Shown here piece by piece: positions 13,606 through 13,826 of a stretch of DNA of 13,826 nt. Source of the DNA: Candidatus Segatella intestinihominis (GTDB lineage: Bacteria; Bacteroidota; Bacteroidia; Bacteroidales; Bacteroidaceae); assembly GCA_900548535.1 (NCBI GenBank), contig URLG01000068.1:1-13826 (forward strand), read 5' to 3'. Made by a program: the position numbers and the translations under genes. Below the pieces are notes generated by a model that worked only from the letters and a program-made list of their open reading frames with translations, did no database searches and was not told the origin of the DNA. How positions within the stretch are numbered: position 1 is the stretch's first letter; each line of letters begins with the position of its first letter.

Positions 13606-13826
13606 TTACTCAGGCATATACGTCAGCTTGAGCGGATACTTCTGCGAGCGAGCTTGCTCCATCGCCTTCTCCACCTTGCTCTTGGCTATGTCATAACTGT
13701 AGAGTCCCACCACGGCTTTCTCCTCGTGATGCACCTTGAGCATGATAGCCTCTGCCTCTGCCTGCGACTTAAAGAAGATGGTTTCGAGGATATCCACCAC
13801 GAAATCCATCGGTGTGAAGTCATCGT
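13606..13826 (-). CDS. clpS: ClpS adaptor of ClpAP, 5' end outside window
   Basis: The visible 73 codons begin with DDFTPMDFVVDIL, the conserved N-degron-pocket segment, which continues to the window edge. The Met at 13809 is therefore internal, and about 20-35 residues are missing. The pocket features AIMLKVHHEEKAVVG follow, including the gatekeeper Met and the His that contacts the substrate alpha-amino group. The end is the usual ClpS close: YDIAKSKVEKAMEQARSQ and PLKLTYMPE. ClpS binds proteins starting with Leu, Phe, Tyr or Trp and delivers them to the ClpA N domain. The stop codon is 44 bp from the clpA ATG, with an A-rich leader and no terminator, so the two are co-transcribed. The promoter is outside the window. 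Confidence 0.95.
   Translation of the reverse strand, partial: DDFTPMDFVVDILETIFFKSQAEAEAIMLKVHHEEKAVVGLYSYDIAKSKVEKAMEQARSQKYPLKLTYMPE

Overview
The window looks like chromosome of a Bacteroidales bacterium, most likely the Prevotella/Segatella group. The basis is gene content (PafA-type phosphatase, a small Bacteroidetes-style ECF sigma/membrane anti-sigma pair, PMCA-type Ca2+ ATPase), the absence of strong Shine-Dalgarno sequences, Bacteroidetes promoter boxes of the form TAnnTTTG, and a tRNA gene with no encoded CCA. The species is inferred, not proven. I see no phage, transposase, plasmid or CRISPR genes. The coding content is ordinary; the unusual signals are in the intergenic DNA.

Layout. 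Positions 3-2122 (+): the 3' two thirds of speA (arginine decarboxylase), then argB (acetylglutamate kinase), separated by two different 7-bp tandem arrays. Positions 2186-3361 (+): an ECF-type promoter, an ECF sigma factor, an overlapping single-pass membrane protein that is probably its anti-sigma factor, and a strong terminator. Positions 3399-7775 (-): a tightly overlapping operon transcribed as Ca2+ ATPase, ribF, CPBP intramembrane protease. Its leader holds a perfect 30-base alternating pyrimidine/purine tract.

Positions 7776-8798 are about 1 kb with no protein gene. They hold a 281-bp element bounded by perfect 21-bp inverted repeats and filled with copies of GTGCGGTGT in both orientations, a 61-nt symmetric hairpin, and a CAT-anticodon tRNA with its own promoter and terminator. 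Positions 8799-10503 (+): a secreted PafA-like alkaline phosphatase, followed by an 11-bp-period repeat that starts on its stop codon and a bidirectional terminator.

Positions 10509-13826 (-): clpS (5' end off the window), clpA and aat. This is a complete bacterial N-degron set: Aat adds Leu/Phe to N termini, ClpS recognises them, and ClpA unfolds the substrate for ClpP. The clpA-aat junction is an array of 7-bp repeats that would fold in the mRNA into a 32-bp helix containing the clpA stop codon.

The most interesting observations are: (1) the GTGCGGTGT inverted-repeat element; (2) a family of 7-bp arrays placed exactly at gene borders, including the clpA-aat helix; (3) the alternating tract at the predicted start of the ATPase transcript; (4) the ECF promoter candidate with ideal 16-bp spacing; and (5) the symmetric hairpin upstream of the tRNA.
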